Positions 9,247 through 19,196 are shown, counted from the stretch's first letter. The stretch is 64,000 nucleotides of DNA from Bradyrhizobium tropiciagri (GCF_001189845.1 NZ_LFLZ01000037.1:1-64000); one strand, 5' to 3'. Notes: generated by a model not told the origin, from the sequence alone. Made by a program: numbers and translations.

Positions 9247-10090
9247 GGGGACCTCCAGCCTTCACAAAACATCAGAACGGAATGCTGCGGCACACCGCAG
9301 CCACTATCTACATTTTGCAATTCACGCACCGACCTAAGCTCGATCCGTGCGCATGAGTCCAAGAAGCCACGCTACCGGTCTGCTAGTCTCACTCGCCTGT
9401 GATTGATGCTGATGTGAACTGGTTCACTCGGTGATCAGGATATTACGGTTATAATGATAGCGAAAGTCACGGCGATTTTTCTCCTTTAAGAGGAGGCGGT
9501 CGTGATGGCTCTATTTATAATTGCTGCCACCGGACCCAGTTTGGATACTCCTAGCAAGGTGCAAAGCGCAAATCAGCTTTGCGAACTTGCTGGCGATCGA
9601 TCGAACTCAGGGAACTGCGGGCAGGCAGGTATTTTGGAATCGAATTTATTTTGCTGCCACAGCGACATCGCTGGCAGAGTTCATCGGACATAAGACATCC
9701 CCGGCACCGCTTTTTTGCCGCCGGTTGAAATGGTCGAAATCTGTCACGTGGGAAGTTAACCTCAGTGATCAAGAAGGCGTTCGATCATGCCCACCATATT
9801 CGACATGCTTTATCATGAATACTGTCGCGCCCGCCTCGCCGAGATGCGGAAGCAGCTTTTGATACCGGTCATCGGCGAAATCATGCAGACGCCGTCGGAA
9901 GACAGCGATCCTGCTGGCCCCCGTGATTGCGACTGGCCGACGAAAACGTCGCCAACCCTCGGGTAGCCGGAGCACATAATCCCAAGAGTTGACCGGAGGC
10001 TGGACCAGCACGCGCGCGCCTCGGAGCATCCGAGCGCCTCATGGACCCTCGTCCGATGAGGTCGTGCGCGTACGCCGGACAGATCGACAA
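9247..10090. other. Intergenic region with no firm gene
   Basis: About 840 bases of visibly lower GC than the flanking genes. It contains no repeat or RNA gene that I can recognise. The only protein-like frame is a short one at 9769-10029 on the minus strand, listed separately. The promoters of the AraC regulator and of opgC presumably lie here. Confidence 0.5.
9769..10029 (-). CDS. Doubtful short hypothetical protein or gene remnant
   Basis: An 86-residue frame (MLRGARVLVQPPVNSWDYVL...) with protein-like composition but no recognisable domain and no clear ribosome-binding site. It lies head-to-head with opgC, whose chosen start is only about 60 bases away. It could be the remains of a larger gene; I cannot name its family. 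Confidence 0.3.
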   Translation of the reverse strand: MLRGARVLVQPPVNSWDYVLRLPEGWRRFRRPVAITGASRIAVFRRRLHDFADDRYQKLLPHLGEAGATVFMIKHVEYGGHDRTPS

Positions 10091-11353
10091 ATGCATGATC
10101 GAACACACAGCTCGAAGCGATTGATCGGCGAAACCCCGCCGGAGTTCAGATCGACCGGCCGCGACCCGCGCATCGATATCTGTCGCGGCATCGCGTTATG
10201 GTGGATCTTTCTCGATCACATCCCGAACAACGTCGGAAGCTGGCTGACGCTGCGCAACTACGGCTTCTGCGACGCCGCCGAAATATTCATGTTCATCTCG
10301 GGCGTTACCTGCGCGCTTGCTTATGGCAGGGCGTATCAGCGCGAGGGCTGGAGGCACATGATCGACCGTTCGCTGCGGCGGGGTTGGGACATCTATGCCG
10401 CCTTCCTGCTGCTGACGGTCGCCTGCGCCATCCTCGTCTACCTCGCAGGCAGCGACCGCCTTGCCGACGCGAGCAATACGCGGATTCTGCTCGAGCATCC
10501 CGGCGCGACGCTCGCGCATGCCGCGGTCCTGCAATACCGTCCGGTCAACACCGATGTCTTGCCGGTCTTTGTGATCTGTCACATCTTGTTCGCACCGTTG
10601 TTGTGGCTGCTGCTGCGCGCACCAAACGTGACGCTCGGCCTTTCGTTATCGCTCTACGCACTGGTGCACGTCTTCGGATGGCGGGTTCCTGCCTGGCCCG
10701 ACGGCGCCTGGTTCTTCAATCCACTGGCCTGGCAGCTTCTGATCGTGCTGGGCGCATGGTACGTCATCGAGGGGCAGAATGTCCGAAAGTGGCTGACTTC
10801 GCGCCCTGCTCTTGCTCTGTCCATTCTCTATCTGGCGTTCAGCCTGGTCCTTGCACTGGGCCAGGACAGCAAGGCACTGCTCCCGCAGACTTTGACGGAT
10901 CTGCTATTTCCATTGGACAAATCGAATCTGAGTCCGTTGCGATTGCTGCATTTCCTGGCTCTCGCGATCGTGGCGTTGCAGTTCGTTCCGCAGGGCTGGC
11001 GAGGACTGTCGGCGCCGCTGCTGCGCAGCGCGAGATGGTGTGGTGAGAACTCGCTGCCGATCTTTTGTCTCGGCGTGGTGCTGGTACTCGTCAGCCAATT
11101 CGATCTGTTCGACGTATCGAACAGGCCTTCGATTCAGATCGCGCTCAGCATTGGGGGTGTCCTGATGATGATCGTGTTCGCGATGCTCCTGAACGCGCTC
11201 GGTACCAAGCGAGAGCAGCAGCCTCCGGCGAACGCAGCCGATCGAGACATCCCCTCCGCCGCTGCGAACTGGGAAGTTCCGACGGCGCACGCAGGACCGC
11301 TGTTGGTCCGCCTCAGAGCCCGCGCAGTATCCGCATCCGCGCCACCGCCGTGA
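10091..11353 (+). CDS. opgC: OpgC-family membrane acyltransferase
   Basis: Integral membrane protein of about 420 residues with roughly ten hydrophobic helices. The N-terminal block RDPRIDICRGIALWWIFLDH followed by FCDAAEIFMFISGVTCALAYG is characteristic of OpgC, which adds succinyl or similar acyl groups to osmoregulated periplasmic glucans. ATG at 10091 is chosen because it keeps the conserved block close to the N-terminus; the frame is open further upstream, but that part looks non-coding. The C-terminal 60 residues are low-complexity and probably cytoplasmic. It stands alone, converging on the carboxylase operon. No opgG or opgH is present in the window. Confidence 0.82.
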   Translation: MHDRTHSSKRLIGETPPEFRSTGRDPRIDICRGIALWWIFLDHIPNNVGSWLTLRNYGFCDAAEIFMFISGVTCALAYGRAYQREGWRHMIDRSLRRGWDIYAAFLLLTVACAILVYLAGSDRLADASNTRILLEHPGATLAHAAVLQYRPVNTDVLPVFVICHILFAPLLWLLLRAPNVTLGLSLSLYALVHVFGWRVPAWPDGAWFFNPLAWQLLIVLGAWYVIEGQNVRKWLTSRPALALSILYLAFSLVLALGQDSKALLPQTLTDLLFPLDKSNLSPLRLLHFLALAIVALQFVPQGWRGLSAPLLRSARWCGENSLPIFCLGVVLVLVSQFDLFDVSNRPSIQIALSIGGVLMMIVFAMLLNALGTKREQQPPANAADRDIPSAAANWEVPTAHAGPLLVRLRARAVSASAPPP

Positions 11354-11388
11354 GCTGAGCGGACCTTATGCCTCGATGCGCACCCGTC

Positions 11389-14300
11389 CTAACCCGGCCG
11401 GAGCAACGCCACGACGTCGCCGGCGCGCAGCGTCTGGCCGGGCTTGACCGGCACTGATGCGATCCGGCCTGCCGCCGGCGAGAGGACCGAGATCTCCATC
11501 TTCATGGACTCGATGATGGCGAGCACGTCGCCGGCTGCGACCTTTGCGCCCTCCTCGACCAGGATCTTCCAGATATTGCCGGGCACCTCGGAGAACGCTC
11601 CGACCTGGCCATCGGGAATGCCCGTCGTGACGGCGCTCGCATCAAGCGTCTCCGCCAGCGCCTCGTCGAGCTTCATCTCGCGCCAACGCTGACGCTCGGC
11701 GTCGAACGCGGCCTGCTGTGTCGCCTTGAACGCGGCGATCGAGGGCTGTGCTTCCGCCAGTCGTTTCGCATAGTCGGCGTAGGAGAACTCGCCCTGCTCG
11801 ATCCTGATGTCGTATTGCCCGTGCGGGAATGCGGCACGGGCGTCGAGCAGTTCGTCGGCGTCGACAGGGAAGAAGCGGATTTTGTCGAAGAACCGCAGCA
11901 GCCAGGGATGGCCGGGCTCGAACACCGGCGTCGTGCGCCAGCTGTTCCAGACCTGGATGGTGCGACCGAACAGCTGGTAACCGCCCGGCCCTTCCATGCC
12001 GTAGATGCACATATAGGCGCCGCCGATCCCGACCGCGTTTTCCGGCGTCCAGGTCCGCGCTGGATTGTACTTCGTGGTCACGAGGCGATGCCGCGGATCG
12101 AGCGGGGTTGCCACCGGCGCACCGAGATAGACGTCGCCGAGGCCGAGCACGAAATAATCCGCGTCGAATACGATGCGGCGAACGTCGTCCTCACAGCCGA
12201 GGCCGTTGATGCGCCGGATGAACTCGACATTCGACGGACACCACGGCGCATCTGATCGCACCAGCTCCTGATATTTGCGCATCGCAAGCTCGGCCTGCGG
12301 ATCGCGCCACGACAGCGGCAGATGCACGGTGCGGCTGGGCACCCGCATCGCGTCGACCGGTGGCAGTTCACGCTCGATCTTGCACAGCACGTCGAGCAGT
12401 TTTCCGCGTGACAGCGCCGTGCCGTCATAATGGATCTGCAGCGAGCGGATGCCGGGCGTCAGATCGATCAGGCCGCCGAGCTTTGCCTCCTCCAGCGCCT
12501 GCGCCAGCACATGCACGCGCAGCCGCAGCGCGATGTCGAGCTCCATCGGGCCATATTCGACCAGGAGATTGTCGTCGCCGGCGCGGCGGTACACCACCGG
12601 GATCGGACCGTCATCGTTGCGTCCGACGATGGCCGAGCCGAGCTCGGGCGCGCGCAGCGCGGTGGGCCCGGCAACCGGATCGTCACGCTTCGCCGGAATG
12701 AAGCGGACGGTGTCGCCGGGCCGGAGCTGGCCGACCTTCCAGAGCTCGTCGCGCGCGACCACCGCCGGACACACGAAGCCCCCAAGGCTCGGTCCGTCAG
12801 GGCCGAGAATGATCGGCATGTCGCCGGTGAAGTCGATCGAGCCGACCGCATACGCATTGTCGTGGATGTTCGACGGATGCAGCCCGGCCTCGCCGCCATC
12901 GGCGCGAGCCCAGCGCGGCTTCGGGCCGATCAACCGCACGCCGGTGCGGGCGCTGTTGAAGTGCACCTCGTAGCTCGACGCAAACAGCGTCTCGATGTCC
13001 TCGTCGAGGAAGAAGTCCGGCGCGCCATGCGGGCCGTAGACCACGCCGATCTGCCACGCCGATGTGAGCTCTGGACGCTCATCCGCCGTTGCGCGTCGCG
13101 GCGCTGCGAGGCCCGATGCCTCAGCACCGATATGCAGCACGTCGCCGGCCTTCAGCGAGCCCGTCGCATGGCCGCCGAACGCACCGAGCGCGAACACGGC
13201 GCGCGATCCGAAGATCTCGGGCACATCGATGCCGCCGCGCACGGCGAGATAGCTGCGCTGACCCGGGCCCTTGATGCTGCCGATGACCAGCGTCTGGCCC
13301 GCGCGCACCGCAACCGGCTCGTCGTAGGCCACCTCGGCGCCGTCGAGCGATGCCTTCATGCGCGCGCCTGCGAGCGCGACGATCGCATCGGAGTTGAAGC
13401 GCAAGGTGGGTCCATTGACGGTCAATTCCAGCGCGGTCGTTGCTTCCGGATTTCCTACCACACGGTTGGCAAGCCGAAACGACCGCTCGTCCATCGGGCC
13501 GCTCGGCGGCACGCCGACATGCCAGAGATGCAGCCGGCCGGGCAATTCCTGCACCCCGCTCTGCGCGCCGGGCGCGACGACGTCGATGGTGCGGGGTCGA
13601 TAGGCGAACGCGCCGAGCACGCTGGTCGCCACCCGCCCGCTGCGGAAAACGTCCGACGCGGCGATCGCACGCAGATAGCCGAGATTGGTCTCGATGCCGG
13701 CCACCACCGTCTGATCCAGCGCCTGCGTCAGCCGCGCGATCGCAGCCTCGCGGGTCTCGGCCGACACGATGATCTTGGCCAGCATGGGATCGTAGAACGG
13801 GGTCACCTCGGTGCCGGTCTCGATCCATCCATCGATCCGCGCATCCGGCGAGAAAGCGACCTGCGTCAGCCGGCCCGCGCTCGGACGGAATCCTGCGCCC
13901 GGGTTCTCGGCATAGAGCCGCACCTCGATCGCCGCGCCCTTGGGCGCCAGCGTGCCCGCGTGCGCCAGCACGTCCTCGCCGGCCGCCTGCCGGATCATCC
14001 ATTCGACGAGATCGACGCCGGTGACCTGCTCGGTGACGGGGTGCTCGACCTGAAGGCGGGTGTTGACCTCGAGGAAGTAGAAATCCTCGCGCTCGACGTC
14101 GTAGATGAACTCTACCGTGCCTGCGGATTCGTAAGCCACCGCCTTGCCGAGCGACACCGCGGCCGCATGCAGCCGCCGGCGGATGTCGGCGGAGAGCCCC
14201 GGCGCGGGGGTCTCCTCAAAGACCTTCTGGTTACGCCGCTGCAGCGAGCAGTCGCGCTCGCCGAGCGCCACCACGTCGCCCTTGCCGTTGCCGAAGATCT

Positions 14301-14931
14301 GCACCTCGATGTGGCGGGCCCGGGCGACGAACCGCTCGAGATAGACCCGGGCATCGCCAAAACTCGCACGCGCCGTGCGCTGCACGGATTCGAAGCGCTC
14401 GCGCAGCGTCGCCATGTCGTGGCAGAGCTGCATGCCGATGCCGCCGCCGCCCGCCGTGCTCTTCAGCATCACCGGAAAGCCGATCGCTTCCGCCTGCTGC
14501 ACCGCCTCGTCGATGGTCTCCAAGAGGCCGGAGCCCGGCAGCAGCGGCACGCCGCTGCGCTCGGCGATCTCTCGTGCCTTGTGCTTGAGGCCGAAGGCGT
14601 CGAGATGCTCCGGCCGCGGCCCGATGAACCTGATGCCGTGCTCGGCGAGCCGCTCGGCAAAGCGGCGATTCTCCGACAAGAAGCCGTAGCCGGGATGCAC
14701 GGCCTGCGCACCGGTCGCAAGGCACGCCGCCATGATTGCATCGACGTTCAGATAGCTCTCGGCGGCGGGCGCCGGGCCGATGCGCATCGCCTCGTCCGCC
14801 TCGAGCACCGGTCGCGTGAAGCGGTCGGCGTCGGAATAGACCGCGACCGAAGCGATGCCCATATGGCGCAATGTTCTGCCGATCCGCCCGGCGATCTCGC
14901 CGCGGTTGGCAATCAGGACCTTGCTGAACAT
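11389..14931 (-). CDS. Biotin-dependent guanidine/urea carboxylase
   Basis: A 1180-residue multidomain enzyme of the urea carboxylase family. Residues about 1-450 are a biotin carboxylase (MFSKVLIANRGEIAGRIGRT, ATP-grasp loop KSTAGGGGIGMQ). The middle is a KipA/KipI-like (allophanate hydrolase subunit 2 and 1) carboxyltransferase. The last 80 residues are a biotinyl domain with the attachment lysine in IESMKME (about residue 1144). Family enzymes carboxylate urea or guanidine using ATP and bicarbonate. The guanidine-I riboswitch before the operon and the two DUF1989 partners favour guanidine. No allophanate hydrolase follows, so that step must be encoded elsewhere. It is the last gene of the operon, three bases after the DUF1989 gene. 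Confidence 0.92.
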   Translation of the reverse strand: MFSKVLIANRGEIAGRIGRTLRHMGIASVAVYSDADRFTRPVLEADEAMRIGPAPAAESYLNVDAIMAACLATGAQAVHPGYGFLSENRRFAERLAEHGIRFIGPRPEHLDAFGLKHKAREIAERSGVPLLPGSGLLETIDEAVQQAEAIGFPVMLKSTAGGGGIGMQLCHDMATLRERFESVQRTARASFGDARVYLERFVARARHIEVQIFGNGKGDVVALGERDCSLQRRNQKVFEETPAPGLSADIRRRLHAAAVSLGKAVAYESAGTVEFIYDVEREDFYFLEVNTRLQVEHPVTEQVTGVDLVEWMIRQAAGEDVLAHAGTLAPKGAAIEVRLYAENPGAGFRPSAGRLTQVAFSPDARIDGWIETGTEVTPFYDPMLAKIIVSAETREAAIARLTQALDQTVVAGIETNLGYLRAIAASDVFRSGRVATSVLGAFAYRPRTIDVVAPGAQSGVQELPGRLHLWHVGVPPSGPMDERSFRLANRVVGNPEATTALELTVNGPTLRFNSDAIVALAGARMKASLDGAEVAYDEPVAVRAGQTLVIGSIKGPGQRSYLAVRGGIDVPEIFGSRAVFALGAFGGHATGSLKAGDVLHIGAEASGLAAPRRATADERPELTSAWQIGVVYGPHGAPDFFLDEDIETLFASSYEVHFNSARTGVRLIGPKPRWARADGGEAGLHPSNIHDNAYAVGSIDFTGDMPIILGPDGPSLGGFVCPAVVARDELWKVGQLRPGDTVRFIPAKRDDPVAGPTALRAPELGSAIVGRNDDGPIPVVYRRAGDDNLLVEYGPMELDIALRLRVHVLAQALEEAKLGGLIDLTPGIRSLQIHYDGTALSRGKLLDVLCKIERELPPVDAMRVPSRTVHLPLSWRDPQAELAMRKYQELVRSDAPWCPSNVEFIRRINGLGCEDDVRRIVFDADYFVLGLGDVYLGAPVATPLDPRHRLVTTKYNPARTWTPENAVGIGGAYMCIYGMEGPGGYQLFGRTIQVWNSWRTTPVFEPGHPWLLRFFDKIRFFPVDADELLDARAAFPHGQYDIRIEQGEFSYADYAKRLAEAQPSIAAFKATQQAAFDAERQRWREMKLDEALAETLDASAVTTGIPDGQVGAFSEVPGNIWKILVEEGAKVAAGDVLAIIESMKMEISVLSPAAGRIASVPVKPGQTLRAGDVVALLRPG

Positions 14932-14934
14932 GCC

Positions 14935-15588
14935 TCACGCCTCCGGCTCGAAGATCGTCGCATCGAAGATCGTGACTTGCACCGGCGTCGGGAAGAAACC
15001 GTTGCAGGGGTTGTTGATCTGCGGGCAGTTCGAGATCAGGCACAGCACGTCCATCTCGGCGACCAGCTCGATGGCGTCGCCGGGCTTGGAGACACCGTCG
15101 ACCACGGTGAAGTTGCCGGCGGGATCGATCGGCACGTTCATGAAGAAGTTCAGGTTCGGCACGATGTCGCGCTTCGACAGGCCGTATTTCGCGGCTTCCA
15201 GCACGAAATTCTCGCGGCAGGCGTGCTGGTAGCGGGTCTGATGCCCGAACCGCACGGTGTTGCTCTCGCACGAGCAGGCGCCGGCTGATGTGTCGTGCAG
15301 GCCGCAACTGTCGGCGGTGACGCGCAGCATCACGCGGCCTTCGTTGGAGATGATCTTTGTGCCGAGCCCGACATAGGCGGAACCCTGCGCGCGCAGCGTA
15401 TCCTGGCCGCTGTAGCGCTCGCCGAAATCGTCGGCGCGATAGAACAGCGTATCGACCGCCTGCTGGCCGTGGGTATCGGTGATTCGCAGGGTCTGTCCCT
15501 TGCGGATGATGGCCGACCACGGCTTGCGCGCGGGAATTTCGACGTCGAGGACGACGCGGCCGCGCGTCTGAACGGATTGCGTAGTCAT
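14935..15588 (-). CDS. DUF1989 urea carboxylase-associated protein (carboxyguanidine deiminase subunit)
   Basis: A 217-residue DUF1989 protein, one of the two 'urea carboxylase-associated' proteins. Conserved landmarks are DTHGQQAVDTLFY, the Cys/His-rich GLHDTSAGACSCESN, NFFMNVPID and SNCPQINNPCNGFFPTP. In characterised systems the two DUF1989 proteins form the CgdAB carboxyguanidine deiminase, which converts the carboxylase product to allophanate. Its start overlaps the preceding DUF1989 gene by four bases. Which of CgdA or CgdB it represents I leave open. Confidence 0.88.
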   Translation of the reverse strand: MTTQSVQTRGRVVLDVEIPARKPWSAIIRKGQTLRITDTHGQQAVDTLFYRADDFGERYSGQDTLRAQGSAYVGLGTKIISNEGRVMLRVTADSCGLHDTSAGACSCESNTVRFGHQTRYQHACRENFVLEAAKYGLSKRDIVPNLNFFMNVPIDPAGNFTVVDGVSKPGDAIELVAEMDVLCLISNCPQINNPCNGFFPTPVQVTIFDATIFEPEA

Positions 15589-16430
15589 CGCGCGGCTCCT
15601 TGCAGGGTTTCGCCGAGATAGAGCGCGTTGTTCTCATAGGCGCGAACCGCCTCTGCGGTCGCGGTGCGGCAAAGATCGTCCGCCGCCGGCGCCTCGGCGC
15701 GGTAGCGCACGATCTCCACACTCGCCTGCGGATAGGCCGCAGCAGAATCGAGCGGATGCGGACAGTTCGACAGCGCGATCAGCAGATCCATTTCCGCACG
15801 AAGCTCGACGAAGTCGCCCTTCTCGCGACGCGCCTCGGACCAGACGAACTTGCCGTCCGCGTCGATCGCGACCGGCGCGAAGAAGCTGACGCAGGGGTGG
15901 ACGTCGCGGCGGTCAAGCCCAAGCTTGGCCGCAGCGAGAACAAAGTTGTCGCGCGTGTTGCGGAAATTCCCGTCGCCGTATTTCGCCAGGTTGGTCGCCG
16001 CGGTCGAGCCGCCGACCACCGCATCATGCGCGGCGCTGGTATCCTCGGTGATGCCGAGCAGCGCACGCCCCATGTCGGACAGCAGCACCCGTCCCTTCTG
16101 CAGCCGCGCCGCCCACTGCACCTTGATGGTGTCAGCGTGGTTGAGCCGTTCACTGGGATCGGCCGCGTTCCAGGCGAGCAAGCTCACGGTCGACGTCCCC
16201 GACGTGTTGACGATGCGCAGCGCCTCGCCGCGGATCAGCCGCGTGGTCCAGTACCAGCCGGCCGGAATCACCTCGCGATGGATGATCGCGTCAGTGGCAA
16301 CGGGCGCGCCGTCGCGCGCGGTCGGCGCCGGCAACGCGCGCGGCGCATGCTCCTGCCCCGCCGCCTTGAGCTCGTTATACCGTCGGGTGTGCGCCGCGAT
16401 TTCGGCTTTCTGTTCCTCTGTGAGGATCAT
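15585..16430 (-). CDS. DUF1989 urea carboxylase-associated protein (second deiminase subunit)
   Basis: A 281-residue DUF1989 protein, longer at the N-terminus than its neighbour. It opens MILTEEQKAEIAAHTRRYNE, a helical leader typical of the longer of the two associated proteins. The core repeats the family pattern (REVIPAGWYWTTRLIRGEAL, TSAAHDAVVGGST, VSFFAPVAID, LSNCPHPLD). It overlaps the ABC ATPase gene by four bases on one side and the shorter DUF1989 gene by four on the other. The expected role is carboxyguanidine deimination together with that protein. Confidence 0.88.
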   Translation of the reverse strand: MILTEEQKAEIAAHTRRYNELKAAGQEHAPRALPAPTARDGAPVATDAIIHREVIPAGWYWTTRLIRGEALRIVNTSGTSTVSLLAWNAADPSERLNHADTIKVQWAARLQKGRVLLSDMGRALLGITEDTSAAHDAVVGGSTAATNLAKYGDGNFRNTRDNFVLAAAKLGLDRRDVHPCVSFFAPVAIDADGKFVWSEARREKGDFVELRAEMDLLIALSNCPHPLDSAAAYPQASVEIVRYRAEAPAADDLCRTATAEAVRAYENNALYLGETLQGAAR

Positions 16431-17260
16431 GGTTGCTCCTTCAAGACGAGAGCGCCGGGCCGTCCCGGCTGATGCTCCTTGCCTGACCGGGTCGTCCCGG
16501 CCGGAGCTGGTTGAACTGGCGACCGCAACTCGGCGCTGCGGCGTGGAAAGATCTCGAGATCGCGCGACACCGTGGCGCCGTAGCGCTCGCGCTCCTCGGG
16601 GCGGTTGCGCGACCGCTCCAGCGCGATCACGCGCGTCGCGAGCCCGAACGCTTCGCTGAGGTCATGGGTCACCATCACGACCGTCAGATGGGTCTCGTTC
16701 CACAGCCGCTTCATCAACAGATGGATATCGGCGCGGATGCCCGGATCGAGCGCGCCGAACGGCTCGTCGAGCAACAGTATCTTTGGACCGCGCATGATCG
16801 CCTGCGCCAGCGCGAGGCGCTGCTGCATGCCGCCCGACAGCGCGGATGGATATTTATTCTCCTGGCCGGCGAGGCCGACCTCGGCGAGCAGCTTCATGGC
16901 ATCGTCGGCGGCCGCGCGGCGCGCGGCGCCGAACAGGCGGGCGGAGAATTTGGCATCGCGCAATTCGCGGCCGAGCATCACGTTCTGCAGCACGGTGAGA
17001 TGCGGAAACACCGAGTAGCGCTGGAACACCACGCCGCGGTCGGCATCCGGTTCGCCGGGCAACGGCTTGCCGTCGACCAGGATCTGCCCACGGCTCGGCT
17101 GCTCCTCACCGAGCAGCATGCGCAGCAACGTGGTCTTGCCGCAACCGGACGGACCGACCAGCGCAATGAAGGCGCGCGGCTCGACCTCCATCGTGATGCG
17201 CTCGAGCACGATGTGATCCCCATATTCCTTCCAGACATCGTCGAACCGTATCGCGCTCAT
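16427..17260 (-). CDS. NitT/TauT-type ABC transporter ATP-binding protein (guanidine/urea carboxylase operon)
   Basis: Cytoplasmic ABC ATPase, 277 residues, starting MSAIRFDDVWKEYGDH at 17260. Walker A is GPSGCGKTT, the signature is LSGGMQQRLALAQA, and Walker B is ILLLDEPFGALD with the switch histidine in VTHDLSEAF. An open frame extends upstream, but that part lies within the permease gene. The start overlaps the end of the permease gene by four bases. The C-terminal 40 residues are a Pro/Arg-rich tail beyond the normal ATPase fold. With its partners it would import the carboxylase substrate. Confidence 0.9.
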   Translation of the reverse strand: MSAIRFDDVWKEYGDHIVLERITMEVEPRAFIALVGPSGCGKTTLLRMLLGEEQPSRGQILVDGKPLPGEPDADRGVVFQRYSVFPHLTVLQNVMLGRELRDAKFSARLFGAARRAAADDAMKLLAEVGLAGQENKYPSALSGGMQQRLALAQAIMRGPKILLLDEPFGALDPGIRADIHLLMKRLWNETHLTVVMVTHDLSEAFGLATRVIALERSRNRPEERERYGATVSRDLEIFPRRSAELRSPVQPAPAGTTRSGKEHQPGRPGALVLKEQP

Positions 17261-18075
17261 TCCGCCCTCACCGAGGCAAACCAGGGGAACGCCTTGCGTT
17301 GCAGGACGCGCAGGCCGACATCGATCAGGAACGCCAGCAGCGTGATCCAGGCGACGTAGGGGATGATGACGTCCATCGCGAGATAGCGCCGCACCAGGAA
17401 GATCCGGTAGCCGAGCCCGGAATCGGAGGCGATCGCCTCGGCCGCGATCAGGAACAGCCACGCCGGGCCGAGCTGCAGCCGCAGCACGTCGATCAGCCGC
17501 GGCAGGGTTTGCGGCATCGCGACGCGCAGCGCGATCTGCCAGGTCGAGGCGCCGAGCGTCTGCGCCTTGACGATCTGCTCACGCGGCAGCTCCTGCACCT
17601 TCATGGCGAGGTCGCGGATCATGCAGGGCAGCGTCCCGATCACGATCAGCGCGATCTTGGAATTCTCGCCAAGCCCCATCACGATGAACAGGATCGGCAA
17701 CAATGCCAGCGGCGGCACCATCGAGGTCACCGACACGAATGGCCCGAGCAACGCATTGGCGCCCGGCAACAGCCCGATCACGATGCCGAGGACCAGCGCC
17801 GCCACCGTCGAGATCAAAAGCGCGGAGCCCAATCGCCCCAGGCTGGCGACCGTGTCGGAGGCCATTAGATAGCTGCCGGTGCGCGGGTCGACCTCGAACG
17901 CCATCTGCTTGACCGCTTGCACCATGCTCGGCAGCGCCGGCAGCAGCTTGTCGTTCGGGTTCTGCGCGAGCCGTGCGCTGGAGCCGGCGAAATAGGCGAT
18001 TGCGACCAACAGGAACGGCAGCGCGAGCAGATAGAATCGCGTCTGCCGTCCCGGCCGTATGTTCACAAGTCGCAT
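17257..18075 (-). CDS. NitT/TauT-type ABC transporter permease
   Basis: Inner-membrane permease, 272 residues, with one N-terminal helix and a core of about five further helices. The conserved ATPase-contact loop is seen at EQIVKAQTLGASTWQIALRV, followed by MPQTLPRLIDVLRLQLGPAW, as in nitrate/taurine/sulfonate permeases. It lies between the binding-protein gene (47 bases upstream) and the ATPase (four-base overlap). Confidence 0.9.
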   Translation of the reverse strand: MRLVNIRPGRQTRFYLLALPFLLVAIAYFAGSSARLAQNPNDKLLPALPSMVQAVKQMAFEVDPRTGSYLMASDTVASLGRLGSALLISTVAALVLGIVIGLLPGANALLGPFVSVTSMVPPLALLPILFIVMGLGENSKIALIVIGTLPCMIRDLAMKVQELPREQIVKAQTLGASTWQIALRVAMPQTLPRLIDVLRLQLGPAWLFLIAAEAIASDSGLGYRIFLVRRYLAMDVIIPYVAWITLLAFLIDVGLRVLQRKAFPWFASVRAE

Positions 18076-18122
18076 CGTCGGCTCCTGCTTGGGGATCGCG
18101 CCGTGGCGTCAGAGCTTGCGCG

Positions 18123-19196
18123 TCAGAGCTTGCCCTTGGCGGCTTCGTCCATATAGGTCGGATCGAAGCGCAGCTTGACGTTCGCCTTGTCGCCCAGCAC
18201 CGACTTGTCGGCGAGCTCGATGCCGACGGCGTCGGCCGATTTCGCGCCCTTGCCGAGCAGATCCTTTTCGAACAGGAACTTGCGGACCCGATCCATGGTC
18301 GCCCCGACGGTCTTGCTGCGCGTGAAGGCTTCGGCATCGGTTGCCTTGTCGAACAGCTTTGTGGTCGAGAGCTGGCTGTCGAACCCGGCAAGATCAGTGC
18401 CGGAGGCCTTGGCCATCGCCTCCTTGGCGGCCTTCGCGGCGGGATCGTTCGCGGTCATCCTGGACAGCGTCTCGTACCAGATGCCGACCAGCGCCTTGGC
18501 GAAATCCGGATTGTCCTTGGCAACCGCAGTGTTCACCACCATCAGGTCCATGATCTCGCCGGGGATCTGCGAGGAATCGAACACCTTCCTGGCGTCGGGC
18601 GAGCCGAGGATTTCCGTCACGATCGGATTCCAGGTCACGACCGCATTGACGTCAGGCGTCTTGTAGGCGGCGGCGATGTCGGCATCCGACGTGTTGACGA
18701 CCTTGACGTCCTTCTCGCTGAGCTTGCTGGTCTCGAGCGCCCGCGCCAGCAGATAATGCGACACCGAGAACTCGACCAGATTGACCGTTTGGCCCTTGAT
18801 TGCGGCGAGGTCGGGCTTGTTCTTCAGGATCACGGCATCATTGCCGTTGGAGAAGTCGCCCATCACGACGGCTGTCGTGTCGACACCGCCGGCCGCCGGA
18901 ATCGACAGTGCGTCCATGTTGGTGATGGTGACGGCGTCATAGCCGCCGGCGGTGTACTGGTTGATCGATTCGACGTAGTCGTTGAACTGCTTGACCTCGA
19001 TGGTGATGCCGTATTTGTCGGCCCACTTCTTGACGATGCCGGTGTCGGCCGCATAGCCCCACGGCATCCATCCGACATAGATCGACCAGGCGACCTTGAA
19101 GCTTTTCTTCGGCGCGGCGTCGGCCGCGGGCACCGCCGCAAGCACGACCGCGCAGCCGATGACAACAGAGCGAAGGAAGAAAGAGAATTTGTTCAT
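18123..19196 (-). CDS. NitT/TauT-type ABC substrate-binding protein, urea-carboxylase-operon type
   Basis: Periplasmic binding protein, first gene of the operon. The start at 19196 (MNKFSFFLRS) gives a proper signal peptide cleaved after ADAA; the in-frame start 51 bases upstream lies inside the terminator loop region and is less likely. The mature protein reads KVAWSIYVGWMPWGYAADTG, typical of the 'putative urea ABC transporter' binding proteins found beside urea carboxylase. Riboswitch and operon partners suggest that guanidine or a related cation is the ligand. Expression should be controlled by the riboswitch just upstream. Confidence 0.9.
   Translation of the reverse strand: MNKFSFFLRSVVIGCAVVLAAVPAADAAPKKSFKVAWSIYVGWMPWGYAADTGIVKKWADKYGITIEVKQFNDYVESINQYTAGGYDAVTITNMDALSIPAAGGVDTTAVVMGDFSNGNDAVILKNKPDLAAIKGQTVNLVEFSVSHYLLARALETSKLSEKDVKVVNTSDADIAAAYKTPDVNAVVTWNPIVTEILGSPDARKVFDSSQIPGEIMDLMVVNTAVAKDNPDFAKALVGIWYETLSRMTANDPAAKAAKEAMAKASGTDLAGFDSQLSTTKLFDKATDAEAFTRSKTVGATMDRVRKFLFEKDLLGKGAKSADAVGIELADKSVLGDKANVKLRFDPTYMDEAAKGKL

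Noticed and set aside
12430..15288. Very long open frame (952 codons) on the plus strand opposite the carboxylase
   Set aside because: It is the antisense of a well-conserved multidomain enzyme. High GC keeps the opposite frames open, and its translation is Arg/His-rich with no domain.
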